A DNA stretch of 64,000 bases from Nocardia spumae (GCF_020733635.1 NZ_JAJFZL010000001.1:310001-374000), one strand, 5' to 3'. Shown: positions 53,465 to 62,493, counted from the first letter of the stretch. The notes: generated from the letters alone by a model not told the origin. Translations and numbers: made by a program.

Positions 53465-54673
53465 ATGACACGCACCATCGCGACGCCTTCGAAACGCGCG
53501 CTGGAAATACTGGAAATACCCGCTGCCGTAGTGCGCAGCCGGGGTCTGTTGACCGGATACTTCGCCGGACTCGGCGTAGTGATGGCCATCTGGGGAACTC
53601 GAATTCCGGCCGTTCAGGAGTCCGTCGGCCTGGACACCGCCGGGCTGGCCGCGGTACTGCTCGCCGCCGCGGTCGGCATGGTCGCCGGTCTTCACCTCGG
53701 CGGCCGGCTCGCCGGACCGCACCGCCTCGCCGCGCTGCTGACCGGCGGCGGAGTCGGTCTCGCCGGCAGCCTCGCGGTGCTCGGCATATGCCGGACTCCG
53801 ATCGAACTCGCGGTCGCGGCGCTGCTCTTCGGCGCCGCGCACGGTGTGCTCGACGTCGCGGCGAACGCCTCGGCGGTGCGCTGCCAGCAGCTCTACGGCC
53901 GGCCGATCATGTCGGGCTTCCACGCGGCCTACAGCCTCGGCGCACTGGGCGGGGCGGTGATCGCCGCTGCCGCCGCCCACCACTCGCCCGTGTACGTGTT
54001 CGGGGTCACCGCCGCCGCGGCGATCGTGGCCACGGTCGCGGTCGCGCCGATCACCCGCGGTGTCGCGGCGATGGCGGGCCCCGAACCGGCGGTGCCGGCG
54101 ACGCGGGACCGGGCGCCCGGACTGTCCCGATCCCAAATCTGTCTGCTGGGCTTGCTCGCCGCCGCATGCCTGCTCGGCGAGGGCGCCGCCGCGGATTGGT
54201 CGGCGGTCCATCTCACCGGGCTGCACGCGTCCCCCGCGATCAGCGCCGCCGCGTACGCCGGATACAGCGCGGCCATGGCCGGCGGCCGGTTGTTCGGTGA
54301 TCGGCTCATCGCCCGCTTCGGTGCGCCGAGAGTCGTTCGGACGGGCGCGATCGCGGCCTCGGCCGGACTGCTCGCGGGCCTCTCGGTGCCCGAGGCGTCC
54401 TTCGCGCTGACCGGCTGGGCCGTTTTCGGGCTCGGCCTGGCGGTCACGATTCCGTCCCTGTTCACCGCGGCCGGGGCGGGTGGGCCCCGCGCGGTCGCCG
54501 CCGTGGCCGTGACCGGCTATCTCGGCCTCCTCGCGGGACCGGCGCTCATCGGCGCGCTGGCAACCGTGACCACCCTGCCCGTCGCCCTCGCCCTGCCCGC
54601 GCTGCTCGCCGCGGGCGTGGCCGCACTCTCCCGCCGAGCCCTGTCCGATCGAGCCTTGGAGAACCAGTGGTAA
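53465..54673 (+). CDS. MFS transporter
   Basis: A 402-residue permease with about 12 hydrophobic helices. It begins SRGLLTGYFAGLGVVMAIWG followed by TRIPAVQESVGLD, the pattern of MFS proteins in the YbjJ/FucP-like group. The central loop carries a charged segment (MAGPEPAVPATRDRAPG). The ATG at 53465 has GGAG 6 bases upstream. The HAD-hydrolase gene overlaps its 3' end by 7 bases, so both belong to one transcript. The substrate is unknown; a sugar or phosphorylated-metabolite role would fit the partner. Confidence 0.85.
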   Translation: MTRTIATPSKRALEILEIPAAVVRSRGLLTGYFAGLGVVMAIWGTRIPAVQESVGLDTAGLAAVLLAAAVGMVAGLHLGGRLAGPHRLAALLTGGGVGLAGSLAVLGICRTPIELAVAALLFGAAHGVLDVAANASAVRCQQLYGRPIMSGFHAAYSLGALGGAVIAAAAAHHSPVYVFGVTAAAAIVATVAVAPITRGVAAMAGPEPAVPATRDRAPGLSRSQICLLGLLAAACLLGEGAAADWSAVHLTGLHASPAISAAAYAGYSAAMAGGRLFGDRLIARFGAPRVVRTGAIAASAGLLAGLSVPEASFALTGWAVFGLGLAVTIPSLFTAAGAGGPRAVAAVAVTGYLGLLAGPALIGALATVTTLPVALALPALLAAGVAALSRRALSDRALENQW

Positions 54674-55311
54674 CCGTATTACCTTCGCAGCCCGCGGCAC
54701 TCGATGCCGTCATCTTCGACTACAACGGCGTCATCGGCCTGCACCCGACCGTGCCCATGTGGAGTGAACTCGCCGAACTCGCCGGATGGCAGCAGGACCG
54801 GCTCGGGCACTTCCAGAGCGCGTTCTGGAGTGCCCGCGAACCCTACGATTCCGGCGACTCCGACGACGCCGCCTTCTGGACCGCGGTACTCGGCCGTCGA
54901 CCGGATCCGGAACTGCTCGACCGGTTGCGTACCGTCGACACCGCGCTGTGGACCCGTACCGACCCCCACGTCGTCGCGCTGCTCCACCGGATCCGGCAGG
55001 CGGATCTACCGATGGTGCTGCTGTCCAACGCGCCCCACCCGGTGAGCGACGCCCTCGACGACTCCGGCTGGCGCGCCCTGATGACCGACGCCCTCTACTC
55101 GGCCCGGCTCGGCATGAACAAACCCCACCCCGACACCTACCGAAACGCGCTCGCCGCGACCGGAGTTCACGATCCGGCCCGGGTGCTGTTCATCGACGAT
55201 CGAGCCGACAACTGCCACGCCGCCGCGGGCATCGGCCTGCGCACCCTGCACTACACCGGCTCCCCCGGCGACATAGAAAGGCACCTGGGCAAAGACACGG
55301 TCGCCGCGTGA
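54667..55311 (+). CDS. HAD-family hydrolase
   Basis: A 214-residue haloacid-dehalogenase-like protein. Motif I is FDYNGVIG, with Asn where most phosphatases have the second Asp; motif II is LLSNAP; motif III Lys is in MNKPHPDTY; motif IV is FIDDRADN. The Asp-to-Asn change in motif I recurs in some HAD subgroups and may alter the phosphatase step. The GTG at 54667 has GGAG 5 bases upstream. It is coupled to the MFS gene. The substrate is unknown. Confidence 0.85.
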   Translation: MVTVLPSQPAALDAVIFDYNGVIGLHPTVPMWSELAELAGWQQDRLGHFQSAFWSAREPYDSGDSDDAAFWTAVLGRRPDPELLDRLRTVDTALWTRTDPHVVALLHRIRQADLPMVLLSNAPHPVSDALDDSGWRALMTDALYSARLGMNKPHPDTYRNALAATGVHDPARVLFIDDRADNCHAAAGIGLRTLHYTGSPGDIERHLGKDTVAA

Positions 55312-55425
55312 CGACTCGCCCGCGACCACTGATGTCGTGAGCACGTGGGTAACTCACCGCCGCCCCCCAGAACGCATCCCGCGGCGCTCACGGCGCGCTG
55401 AATACCCGGGGAGGCGGGCCGGCCC

Positions 55426-56322
55426 CTAGCTCTTCACACCGCCGGCGGTCAGACCGGAGATGATGCGGCGCTGGAACAGCAACACCATGATCACCAGTGG
55501 CACGGTCACGATGATGCCCGCCGCCATGATCGCCGCGTACGGCTGAACCAGCGGATCGTTACCGGAGAACCGGGCGATGGCGACGGTAACGGGCTCGGTC
55601 TTGTCCGTCGACAGCAGGCTGGCCAGCAGGTACTCGTTCACCGCGGCGATGAAGGCCAGAATCGCCGTGGTGAACACCGCCGGCGCGGCCAGCGGCAACA
55701 TCACCAGCCGGAATGCCTGGAACCGGCTCGCACCGTCGATGCGGGCCGCTTCCTCCAGCTCCCAGGGCAGTTCGGCGAAGAACGACGCCAGGATGTAGAC
55801 GGTCATCGGCAGGACGAACGAGATGTTCGGGACGATCATCGCCTGGTAGTGCCCGATCCAGCCGATATTGGTGAACAGCTGGAACAGCGGCGTCACCAGC
55901 ACGACCACCGGGAACATCGAGGCGCTCAGGATCAATCCGGCGACCAAGGTCTTGCCGCGGAAGGAGATCCGCGCCAGCGCGTAGGCGGCCATCATGCCGA
56001 CGGCCAGCGCGATCACCGTGGTGGCCGCGCCGATGATGACGCTGTTGGTCAGCGCGCGGCCGAAGTCGTTACCCCGGCTGGTGTCGAAGGCGTTGCGGAA
56101 GTTCTCGAGGGTCACATGGGTGAACCACGGGGTGTTGTCGAAGGTGTAGTCCGGATCGCGGAAGGCGGTCACCGCCATCCAGTAGAACGGGCCCAGACCC
56201 CAGACCAGGATGATCACCGCGCCGAGGTACACCCGTGCGGAGCGCCACCACGGAGTGTGGGAGCCGCGGGTCACCGCTGGACGGGCGGCGGTATCGGTGG
56301 TTGCAGTGGTAGCGGCAGCCAT
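55426..56322 (-). CDS. ABC sugar-importer permease, SugB-like
   Basis: A 298-residue inner-membrane subunit (about 6 TM helices) of a CUT1-family carbohydrate importer. The cytoplasmic EAA loop, which contacts the ATPase, is EAARIDGASRFQAFRLVMLP. The N-terminus is a soluble Ala/Thr-rich tail and then YLGAVIILVWGLGPFYW. The ATG at 56322 has GGAGGG upstream. It is the last gene of a set with lipoprotein (57469) and SugA-like permease (56393). Downstream there is a 114-bp gap and then a convergent HAD gene; no ATPase gene follows, unlike the lpqY-sugA-sugB-sugC operon. Confidence 0.87.
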   Translation of the reverse strand: MAAATTATTDTAARPAVTRGSHTPWWRSARVYLGAVIILVWGLGPFYWMAVTAFRDPDYTFDNTPWFTHVTLENFRNAFDTSRGNDFGRALTNSVIIGAATTVIALAVGMMAAYALARISFRGKTLVAGLILSASMFPVVVLVTPLFQLFTNIGWIGHYQAMIVPNISFVLPMTVYILASFFAELPWELEEAARIDGASRFQAFRLVMLPLAAPAVFTTAILAFIAAVNEYLLASLLSTDKTEPVTVAIARFSGNDPLVQPYAAIMAAGIIVTVPLVIMVLLFQRRIISGLTAGGVKS

Positions 56323-56392
56323 CAGCGTGCCCTCCGTGATTCGCGGGACACCCGCACCCGGTCGGGCTCGATGGGAGCTGCGCGATTGTGAC

Positions 56393-57430
56393 TCATCGTG
56401 CCCTCCGTTGTTCTTCCTGGGTGGCCACCGCATTGGCGCCCAGCACCTTCACCAGCACGAATGCCACCGCGAAAATCATCAGGAAGGTGAGCACGGACAG
56501 TGCGGCCGCGCTGTTGGAACCCTGCCGCACCTGATCGACGACCAGGATCGAGATGGTCCGGGTCGCCGGATTGCCGCCCATCATGATCGCCGGCAGATCG
56601 TAGAGCCGCAGCGCGTCCATGGTCCGGAACAGCACCGCGACCAGGAGTGCGGGCTTGAGCAGCGGCAGTGTGATGTGGGTGAACCGCTGCCAGGCCGAGG
56701 TGCCGTCGACCTTGGCCGCCTCGTAGACGTCGTTCGGGATCACCTGCAGTCCGGCCAGGATCAGCAGCGCCATGAACGGCGTGGTCTTCCAGACGTCGGC
56801 GATGATCACCGCGAAACGGGACGCCCAGGGATCGGTCTGCCAGAGGATGTGGGTGTGCAGTACCCGGTTGACCACCCCGTCGTACTGGAACATGAACTCC
56901 CACAGCCGGGCGGTGACCGCGGTCGGGATCGCCCATGGAATCAGCACGGCCGCCCGCAGCAACGCGCGGCCGCGGAAGGTCTTACCCATGACCGTCGCCA
57001 TGCCCAGGCCGATGGTCGCCTCCAGCGTCACGGTGATCACCGTGAACAGCAGGGTGATGCCGATCGCCGCCCAGAACTGCGACCCCAGATTGCCGGTCGG
57101 GCAGGCCTCGGTCCCGCCGCCGGGCAGCGTGCACTGCTGCAGCAGCCAGTGCGTGTAGTTGCTGAAGCCGGCGTTGCCGCCCTCGACGAACATGCCGGTG
57201 GCGGGGTCGAGACCGGCATCCTTCTGGAAGGACATCACCACGGCGCGGACCACCGGATAGCCGATGACGACGGCGAGCGTCACCAGCACCGGTGCGACGA
57301 ACAACCACGCGCGCCCCGAACCCGGAGGGAAGAGCCGTAAGCTTCGAGAGTTACTGTCGTGCTTCGGTTTCGGGCTCTCCGACTGATCGTCGGGTGGCGC
57401 GAGTTCGGTCGCACCCGAAGGATTCGACAC
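56393..57430 (-). CDS. ABC sugar-importer permease, SugA-like
   Basis: A 345-residue CUT1 permease with about 6 TM helices. The EAA loop reads EAAKVDGTSAWQRFTHITLP, and WKTTPFMALLILAGLQVIP and VAVLFRTMDALRLYD agree with mycobacterial SugA as I remember it. A 40-residue hydrophilic N-terminus and a periplasmic loop with two Cys (QQCTLPGGGTEACPT) are notable. The GTG at 57430 has AGGAG 8 bases upstream; a TTG at 57436 overlaps that site. It lies between the lipoprotein and second permease genes on one strand. Confidence 0.87.
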   Translation of the reverse strand: MSNPSGATELAPPDDQSESPKPKHDSNSRSLRLFPPGSGRAWLFVAPVLVTLAVVIGYPVVRAVVMSFQKDAGLDPATGMFVEGGNAGFSNYTHWLLQQCTLPGGGTEACPTGNLGSQFWAAIGITLLFTVITVTLEATIGLGMATVMGKTFRGRALLRAAVLIPWAIPTAVTARLWEFMFQYDGVVNRVLHTHILWQTDPWASRFAVIIADVWKTTPFMALLILAGLQVIPNDVYEAAKVDGTSAWQRFTHITLPLLKPALLVAVLFRTMDALRLYDLPAIMMGGNPATRTISILVVDQVRQGSNSAAALSVLTFLMIFAVAFVLVKVLGANAVATQEEQRRAR

Positions 57431-57468
57431 GTTCAACTCTCCTACGGGGCAGACTGCGGGCAGGGACG

Positions 57469-58800
57469 TCAGGAGCCGGCGGCTTCGATGCCCTTCTGCA
57501 TGCCGATAATCGCGTCATCGACGGATTTGGCTCCGGTCAACGCAGCATATGCGTTGTCCTGGATCGCTTTCGACACCGCCGGGTAGAACGGGGTCACCGG
57601 CCGCGGCACGGCGCTGGCGATCGAATCCTTCAGGGCGGGAAGGTACGGGAACTTCGCGATCAGCGCCGGATCGTCGTACATCGACGACCGCACCGACGGC
57701 AGCGCGCCCTCGGAGACGATGCGCTGGGCGTCCTCGCTGATCAGGAAGCGCAGGAAGTCCAGCGCGGTGGCCTTGTGCTTGGAGTAGGAGCTGATGGCGG
57801 CGTTGTAGCCACCCAGGGTCGACGCGCCGATGCCGTCCTTACCGGGCAGCGGGGACACGCCGAAGTTGCCCTTCACCGCGGAGGAGTCGGCCCCGGCCAC
57901 GCCGTAGAAGTTCGGCCAGGTGCGCAGGAACATCAGCTTGCCCTGGGCGAAGGCGTTCTGGGATTCCGGCTCCTTGAAGGAGATGGCCTCCTTGGGGATG
58001 TCACCGTTCTTGTAGGCGTCGGTGAGCACCTGCAGACCGGCGCGCGACTGCGGGGAGTTCACCGTCGCGGACTTGCCGTCCGGGCCCACGAAGGAGCCGC
58101 CGTAGGCGTTGATGACCTCGGCCGCGTTCACGGTCAGGCCTTCGTAGGGCGCGAACTGCCCGGCGTAGCAACCGATTCCGTGGTCACGTGCGATATTGCA
58201 GTCGGCCAGCAGCTCGGGCCAGGTCTTCGGCGGATTCGGGACCAGATCCTTGCGGTAGTACAGCAGACCGCCGTTGGTGTTGCGTGGTGCCGCGTAGAGC
58301 GTGCCCTGATAGGTGGCGCTGGCGACGGTCGGCGACAGCAGGGTGGAGGTGTCGAGCGCGAAGGAGTCCTTCAGCGGCTGGATCCAGCCCTTGGCCGCGA
58401 ATTCGGCGGTCCACGGCACGTCCAGCGCCATCACGTCGTAGTCGGACTGTTTGGCCCGCATGTGCTGGGCCAGATCGTCGTACTGCTGGGAGGCGTCGTT
58501 GGACTGCTCTTTGAAGGTGACCTGCTCGTTGGGATGCGCGGCATTCCAACGATCGATGAGTTGCTTGACCGCACCGGTCTCGGTGGTGTCCTTACCCTCG
58601 ACGTAGGTGATCGGGCCGCGCCCGCCCAGATTCTGGGTGGTCGGATTGCTGCCGTCGCCGCTCGAACAGGCACTCGTGAGTCCGGCGGTGAGCAGCGCCG
58701 CCGAGGCTGCGGCCAGTGCGGCACGAGACATGAGGGATCCGCGTCGCGACCCGGCCGCCCGCGGCCGAGCCTTGTCCGAGGACGCCTTGTTCAAAGCCAT
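57469..58800 (-). CDS. Sugar-binding lipoprotein of the ABC importer (LpqY-like)
   Basis: A 443-residue extracytoplasmic solute-binding protein. A long basic N-terminus leads to a lipoprotein signal with the lipobox TSAC near residue 45 (LTAGLTSACSS), so it is anchored to the membrane surface. The mature domain has features of the family-1 sugar-binding fold, such as ITYVEGKDTTETGAVKQLID, DVMALDVPWTAEFAAKGWI and FAQGKLMFLRTWPNFYG. The substrate may be trehalose or another disaccharide, by analogy with mycobacterial LpqY; this is not shown. The ATG at 58800 has GGAG upstream. It is divergent from the DUF2786 gene across a gap with a 21-bp tandem repeat. Confidence 0.85.
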   Translation of the reverse strand: MALNKASSDKARPRAAGSRRGSLMSRAALAAASAALLTAGLTSACSSGDGSNPTTQNLGGRGPITYVEGKDTTETGAVKQLIDRWNAAHPNEQVTFKEQSNDASQQYDDLAQHMRAKQSDYDVMALDVPWTAEFAAKGWIQPLKDSFALDTSTLLSPTVASATYQGTLYAAPRNTNGGLLYYRKDLVPNPPKTWPELLADCNIARDHGIGCYAGQFAPYEGLTVNAAEVINAYGGSFVGPDGKSATVNSPQSRAGLQVLTDAYKNGDIPKEAISFKEPESQNAFAQGKLMFLRTWPNFYGVAGADSSAVKGNFGVSPLPGKDGIGASTLGGYNAAISSYSKHKATALDFLRFLISEDAQRIVSEGALPSVRSSMYDDPALIAKFPYLPALKDSIASAVPRPVTPFYPAVSKAIQDNAYAALTGAKSVDDAIIGMQKGIEAAGS

Positions 58801-58898
58801 CGATACTCCAGGGTCGTAACGAACACAGCTGCCAGGGCGTGAGCGCCCGCACACTGCGCCGGTTGCACAAGGCAAGATACATTGTTCGGCTGCTCGGT

Positions 58899-59003
58899 GA
58901 CATACGGCGTCCGCCCGGCGACATACGGCGTGGGCCCGGCGACATACGGCGTGGGCCCGGCGACATACGGCGTGGGCCCGGCGACATACGGCGCCGGTGG
59001 TCC
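58899..59003. repeat. 21-bp tandem repeat, five units
   Basis: Five head-to-tail units start at 58899, 58920, 58941, 58962 and 58983. Each begins GACATACGGCG, and the three middle copies are identical, continuing TGGGCCCGGC. The first has a three-base change and the last diverges in its second half. The period is exactly 21 bases (two helical turns). The array lies between the divergent LpqY-like and DUF2786 genes, 39 bases before the DUF2786 ATG. It is a direct repeat without spacers, so not a CRISPR. Confidence 0.9.
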
Positions 59004-59041
59004 CGGCACGATGTCGGTGAGTTCTCGTATCCTGGCGCTCG

Positions 59042-59896
59042 ATGTCGACTCAGCTGCCTCAGGACAAACTGCTCACCCGGATCGGTGGGCTGTTGCGCCA
59101 GGCCGAGTCGACCGACAACGAGCACGAGGCCGAGGCCTTCCTGGCGGCCGCTCAGCGCCTGGCGACCCGTTCGTCGATCGACCTGGCGGTGGCGCGTGCG
59201 CATATCGCCGGCCGGGAGCGGCGGCCCACGCCGATGCAGAAGGTGGTACCGATCGGCGCGGCCGGTAAGAAGGGGCTGCGAACCTATGTGCAGCTGTTCG
59301 TGGCGATCGCGGCCGCGAACGACGTGCGCTGCGATGTCACCCGCACCTCCACCCAGGTCTACGCCTACGGCTTCGACACCGATATCGCGACGTGCGAGGC
59401 GCTCTACACGAGTCTGCTGGTCCAGATGGTGCGGGCGTCGGATCACTACATCAAATCCGGTGCCTACAAAACGGCGACGGTGGACAAGATCGTGATCGAA
59501 ACGCGCTGGGGCCGAAAGGTGCAGCGTCGCATACAGGCCCCTGTCGCGGCCGTGACCGCGCGGCTGAACTTTCAGATGGCCTTCGCCGAACGGGTGGGCA
59601 GGCGCTTGGCGGAGGTGAAATCGGAAGTGGAGTCGGAGGCGGTTCGCGACGACGAGGCCGCGGCGGGTGCGCCGTCGGCGGGAACCGCTGTGGCACTGCG
59701 CAACAAGGATCTCGAGCTCACCGATTTCTATGCCCGTACCTCCGAGGCCCGGGGCACCTGGCGTGGTCCGCAGGAGTCCGCCGGATACTCGCGGGCGGCC
59801 CGTCGCGCCGGTGATCGCGCCGGCCGGAACGCGCGGCTGGGGCTGTCCGCCGAATTGCCCTCCGCGCGGCGCAGTGTGGAAGCTCCGGGGGCATGA
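59042..59896 (+). CDS. DUF2786 protein
   Basis: A 284-residue protein of unknown function. The DUF2786 domain is at the N-terminus (LLTRIGGLLRQAESTDNEHE, then EAFLAAAQRLATRSSIDLAVA). A second region (IGAAGKKGLRTYVQLFVAIA and YIKSGAYKTATVDKI) and a long charged C-terminus (ESEAVRDDEAAAG) follow. There is no signal or membrane segment. The gene at 59916 starts 20 bases downstream, so they are probably cotranscribed. The strongly repetitive upstream DNA suggests dedicated regulation. I do not know its role. Confidence 0.8.
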   Translation: MSTQLPQDKLLTRIGGLLRQAESTDNEHEAEAFLAAAQRLATRSSIDLAVARAHIAGRERRPTPMQKVVPIGAAGKKGLRTYVQLFVAIAAANDVRCDVTRTSTQVYAYGFDTDIATCEALYTSLLVQMVRASDHYIKSGAYKTATVDKIVIETRWGRKVQRRIQAPVAAVTARLNFQMAFAERVGRRLAEVKSEVESEAVRDDEAAAGAPSAGTAVALRNKDLELTDFYARTSEARGTWRGPQESAGYSRAARRAGDRAGRNARLGLSAELPSARRSVEAPGA

Positions 59897-59915
59897 TCGG
59901 GCCGGCGGAATCGTC

Positions 59916-60428
59916 GTGACACCGCGTGATTCGCAGCGCTCCCGGGTGTACGACGCCGAGGGACTGGTGCGCCGGATGTTCGATCGCGCCGACGAATTCG
60001 GCGCGCGCACGATCGAACTGCTCGGTTCGACGATAACCCTGCCGATCGAACGCAAATTCGCGTCGGTGGAATCGGTGCAGACCTACGCGGATCGAGTGCT
60101 GGCACTGAACTGGGTACGCGCCCGATGGGTCCGGGCCGCCGCGCCGCTGACCGTGAGAGCCCGCGCCGGTGCGACCGCCGCGCACTACGAAACCGGCCGC
60201 GCGGTGCTGGCCGTTCCCCTGCACACCGGCGGAACTGCCTGGGCCCTGCGGGAATTGGTCGTTCTGCACGAACTGGCCCATCACCTCGAACCCCCCGGTG
60301 CCGAGCGCGCCCCGCACGGCCCCGAATTCTGCACCCGCTACCTGGACCTGCTCGACGGCGTCATCGGCCCCGAAGCCGCCCTTCTGCTTCGCACCACCCT
60401 GCACGACTGCGGCGCCCGAATCGGCTGA
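59916..60428 (+). CDS. Metallohydrolase-like protein (TIGR04338 type)
   Basis: A 170-residue protein. The zinc site is LHELAHHLEP, an HExxH motif, with a possible further ligand in APHGPEFC. The rest (ARTIELLGSTITLPIERKFA and WVRARWVRAAAPLTVRARAG) matches a small actinobacterial family that pairs with DUF2786 proteins. The GTG at 59916 follows GGCGGAA. Function is unknown; an intracellular protease-like role is inferred from the motif only. It is followed by a bidirectional terminator. Confidence 0.78.
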   Translation: MTPRDSQRSRVYDAEGLVRRMFDRADEFGARTIELLGSTITLPIERKFASVESVQTYADRVLALNWVRARWVRAAAPLTVRARAGATAAHYETGRAVLAVPLHTGGTAWALRELVVLHELAHHLEPPGAERAPHGPEFCTRYLDLLDGVIGPEAALLLRTTLHDCGARIG

Positions 60429-60453
60429 CCCGCGGCGGGTGATGGATACGTCA

Positions 60454-60496
60454 CGGCAGGCTCTCCCACGCCGTACCGGCGCGGGAGAGCCTGCCG
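60454..60496. terminator. Bidirectional terminator hairpin
   Basis: 14-bp outer stem with GGCAGGCTCTCCC and GGGAGAGCCTGCC. The 15-base loop folds further as CGCCG, TAC and CGGCG. It lies between the convergent stops of the 59916 gene and the VOC gene, 25 bases past the former. Confidence 0.8.
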
Positions 60497-60537
60497 CCGA
60501 GTCCGGCCGGTGACCCGCGCCGGCCGTTGCGATGCGA

Positions 60538-61338
60538 TTACTGCCCGGGCGCCTCACCCACGGTGACCGCCGGGTCGATGAGACCGAAGACCTCGCCCTG
60601 GGGGGCCTGGATCACGGCGGAGCGGCCGAAGGGGGTGTCGTTGACGGGCATGAGCACCGTGGCGCCGAGTTCGCTTGCGCGGGCCACGGATTGGTCGGTG
60701 CCCGACACCTGGAACCAGGTCAGCCAGTAGGGCGGGGCCTCGCCGGGCACCGTGCTCGCATCCATCATGCCGCCCAGGACGTCGGTATCGGGACGGGAGA
60801 AGGTGGAGTAGACGAAGTTCTCGCCGTCGCCGATCTCGTCGAAGGTCCAGCCGAAGACGCGGCGGTAGAACTCCTGGGCGGTCGCGTAGTCGCGGGTATG
60901 GAGTTCGTTCCAGCAGTACGCGCCGGGTTCGTTGTAGATACCGGCCCCGGTGTGAGCCTTGGCCTGCCAGACGCCGAATACCGCGCCGGTGGGATCGGCC
61001 GCGACGCACATGCGGCCCACATCCATGACATCGGTGGGTGGGAAGAAGATGGTGCCTCCGGCCGCGGTGATGGCCGCGGCGATCGCATCGGCGTCGTCGG
61101 CGGCGAGGTAGGTGGTCCACACCGAGGGCATCGGTGCCGCGCCCATCTTCGGGCCGATCCCGGCTGCGGGCTTACCGTCGCGCATGGCCATCAGGTAGCC
61201 GCCCGCATCGGGCGGGCTGTCGAGAATCTCCCAGCTCAGCAAACTGGAGTAGAAGTCGCGGGCCGCTTGCGGATCGTCGACCGAACAGTCGACCCAGCAG
61301 GGTGTACCCTGCGGCCACGCGGAATCACGGGTGGGCAT
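60538..61338 (-). CDS. VOC-family protein, two glyoxalase-like domains
   Basis: A 266-residue protein made of two beta-alpha-beta vicinal-oxygen-chelate units. The first covers residues 10-125 (WVDCSVDDPQAARDFYSSLL and FGVWQAKAH), and the second 135-260 (WNELHTRDYATAQEFYRRVF and FGLIDPAV). Candidate metal ligands include His in ELHTRDY. The family includes hydroxylases and lactoylglutathione lyase-like proteins. The ATG at 61338 has AGGAG 7 bases upstream. Substrate unknown. Confidence 0.85.
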   Translation of the reverse strand: MPTRDSAWPQGTPCWVDCSVDDPQAARDFYSSLLSWEILDSPPDAGGYLMAMRDGKPAAGIGPKMGAAPMPSVWTTYLAADDADAIAAAITAAGGTIFFPPTDVMDVGRMCVAADPTGAVFGVWQAKAHTGAGIYNEPGAYCWNELHTRDYATAQEFYRRVFGWTFDEIGDGENFVYSTFSRPDTDVLGGMMDASTVPGEAPPYWLTWFQVSGTDQSVARASELGATVLMPVNDTPFGRSAVIQAPQGEVFGLIDPAVTVGEAPGQ

Positions 61339-61459
61339 AGCGGAACTCCTATCGTGTCTTGGAGCACGTGAGAACTGCCGGTGGCACACGATCAGCTAAT
61401 CACAGTCGCGCGACCGGGAACACCCTCGAACCCGGCCTGCCGGCTGCGAAATTCCGCCC

Positions 61460-62431
61460 TCAGCCGACCAGTCGCAGTACCCGGTCGAGCCGAGCGCGCC
61501 ACCATGCCTCACGGTCCGGATCGGGATGGCGAAAACGCTGCAGGAGTGCCGGATCCGGTTGCGGAGGAGTACGCGGGACGGTGAGGTAGCCGTCGACGGG
61601 GCGCAGCGAATCGGCGACCACATCGCCGTCGAACAATTCGACGGTCCCCAGCCCGCAGGCATGGTCGAGTTCGGGCAGTGCGCCGGCGAGCGCGAGCTGC
61701 GCGGACAACCCGACGCTGGTCTCGAGCGCCGAGGAGATCACGCAGGGGAGTCCGGCCGCCTCGGCCACCCGCAGCGCCCGGCGGACCCCGCCCAGGGGGG
61801 TGCACTTCAGTACCGCGATATCGGCCGCCCCGGCCACCGCGACCCGCAGGGGATCCTCGGCCCGGCGGATGGATTCGTCGGCGGCGATGGGGATGTCGAC
61901 CCGCCGGCGCACCGCCGCCAGCTCCTCGACGCTCCGGCAGGGTTGTTCGGCGTACTCCACACCGGCTGCGGCACGGTCGATCTGCTTCAGGTTCGTCACC
62001 GCGGTGTCGACATCCCACCGAGCGTTGGCATCCACCCGCAGTGCCGCGTCGGCGCCGAGTGCGGCGCGTACCGCGGCCACCCGTTCGATATCCTCGGCGA
62101 GCGAATCGGGGTGGTCGGCGACCTTGATCTTGGCTGTGCGGCAACCGGATTCGGCGGCGATCGCGTAGGCCCGCTCCGGGCCGACGGCGGGGACGGTGCA
62201 ATTGACGGCGATCCGGTCGCGCACCGGTTCGGGCCAGCCGCTCTCGATCTGCTCCAGGGCGGTCGCCAGCCAGTTCGCCGCCTCGCGATCGTCGTATTCG
62301 GCGAACGGGCAGAACTCACCCCATCCCAGCGGCCCTTCGAGCAAGATCCCCTCGCGCACCGTGATGCCACGGAAGCGGTGACGCAGCGGAATGGCGTACA
62401 CCAGGGCGGATGCCGGGTCCAGATCGCTCAC
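61460..62431 (-). CDS. menC: o-Succinylbenzoate synthase
   Basis: A 323-residue enolase-superfamily enzyme of menaquinone biosynthesis. It dehydrates SHCHC to o-succinylbenzoate. The capping domain has YAIPLRHRFRGITVREGILL; the barrel has the catalytic Lys in TAKIKVAD, the metal ligands in LRVDANARWDVD, EYAEQPC and IAADESI, and the second Lys in AVLKCTPLGGV. The GTG at 62431 has a weak Shine-Dalgarno. It is divergent from the small membrane-protein gene. No other men genes are in the window. Confidence 0.92.
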   Translation of the reverse strand: MSDLDPASALVYAIPLRHRFRGITVREGILLEGPLGWGEFCPFAEYDDREAANWLATALEQIESGWPEPVRDRIAVNCTVPAVGPERAYAIAAESGCRTAKIKVADHPDSLAEDIERVAAVRAALGADAALRVDANARWDVDTAVTNLKQIDRAAAGVEYAEQPCRSVEELAAVRRRVDIPIAADESIRRAEDPLRVAVAGAADIAVLKCTPLGGVRRALRVAEAAGLPCVISSALETSVGLSAQLALAGALPELDHACGLGTVELFDGDVVADSLRPVDGYLTVPRTPPQPDPALLQRFRHPDPDREAWWRARLDRVLRLVG

Positions 62432-62493
62432 CCGGCCAGCCTAATCAGCGTCGAGCCCTTGCCTGTGCGGCACCGCGGAAGTTTCCATGAAGT

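Noticed and set aside
54667..55311. HAD gene as a broken phosphatase because motif I has DYN
   Set aside because: The remaining motifs are intact and such variants are found in functional HAD subgroups, so I report it as an oddity only.
57292..58842. Plus-strand open frame of 516 codons across the permease and lipoprotein genes
   Set aside because: Spans two minus-strand genes with clear motifs and an intergenic gap; translation shows no family features.
58899..59003. Possible CRISPR array
   Set aside because: Units are contiguous 21-bp direct repeats without unique spacers and no cas genes are present.
58791..59009. Small protein of PYVAGPT-type heptads on the minus strand across the tandem repeat
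   Set aside because: The repeat period is a multiple of three, so every frame is open. No ribosome-binding site or codon evidence supports it; upstream part overlaps the lipoprotein start.
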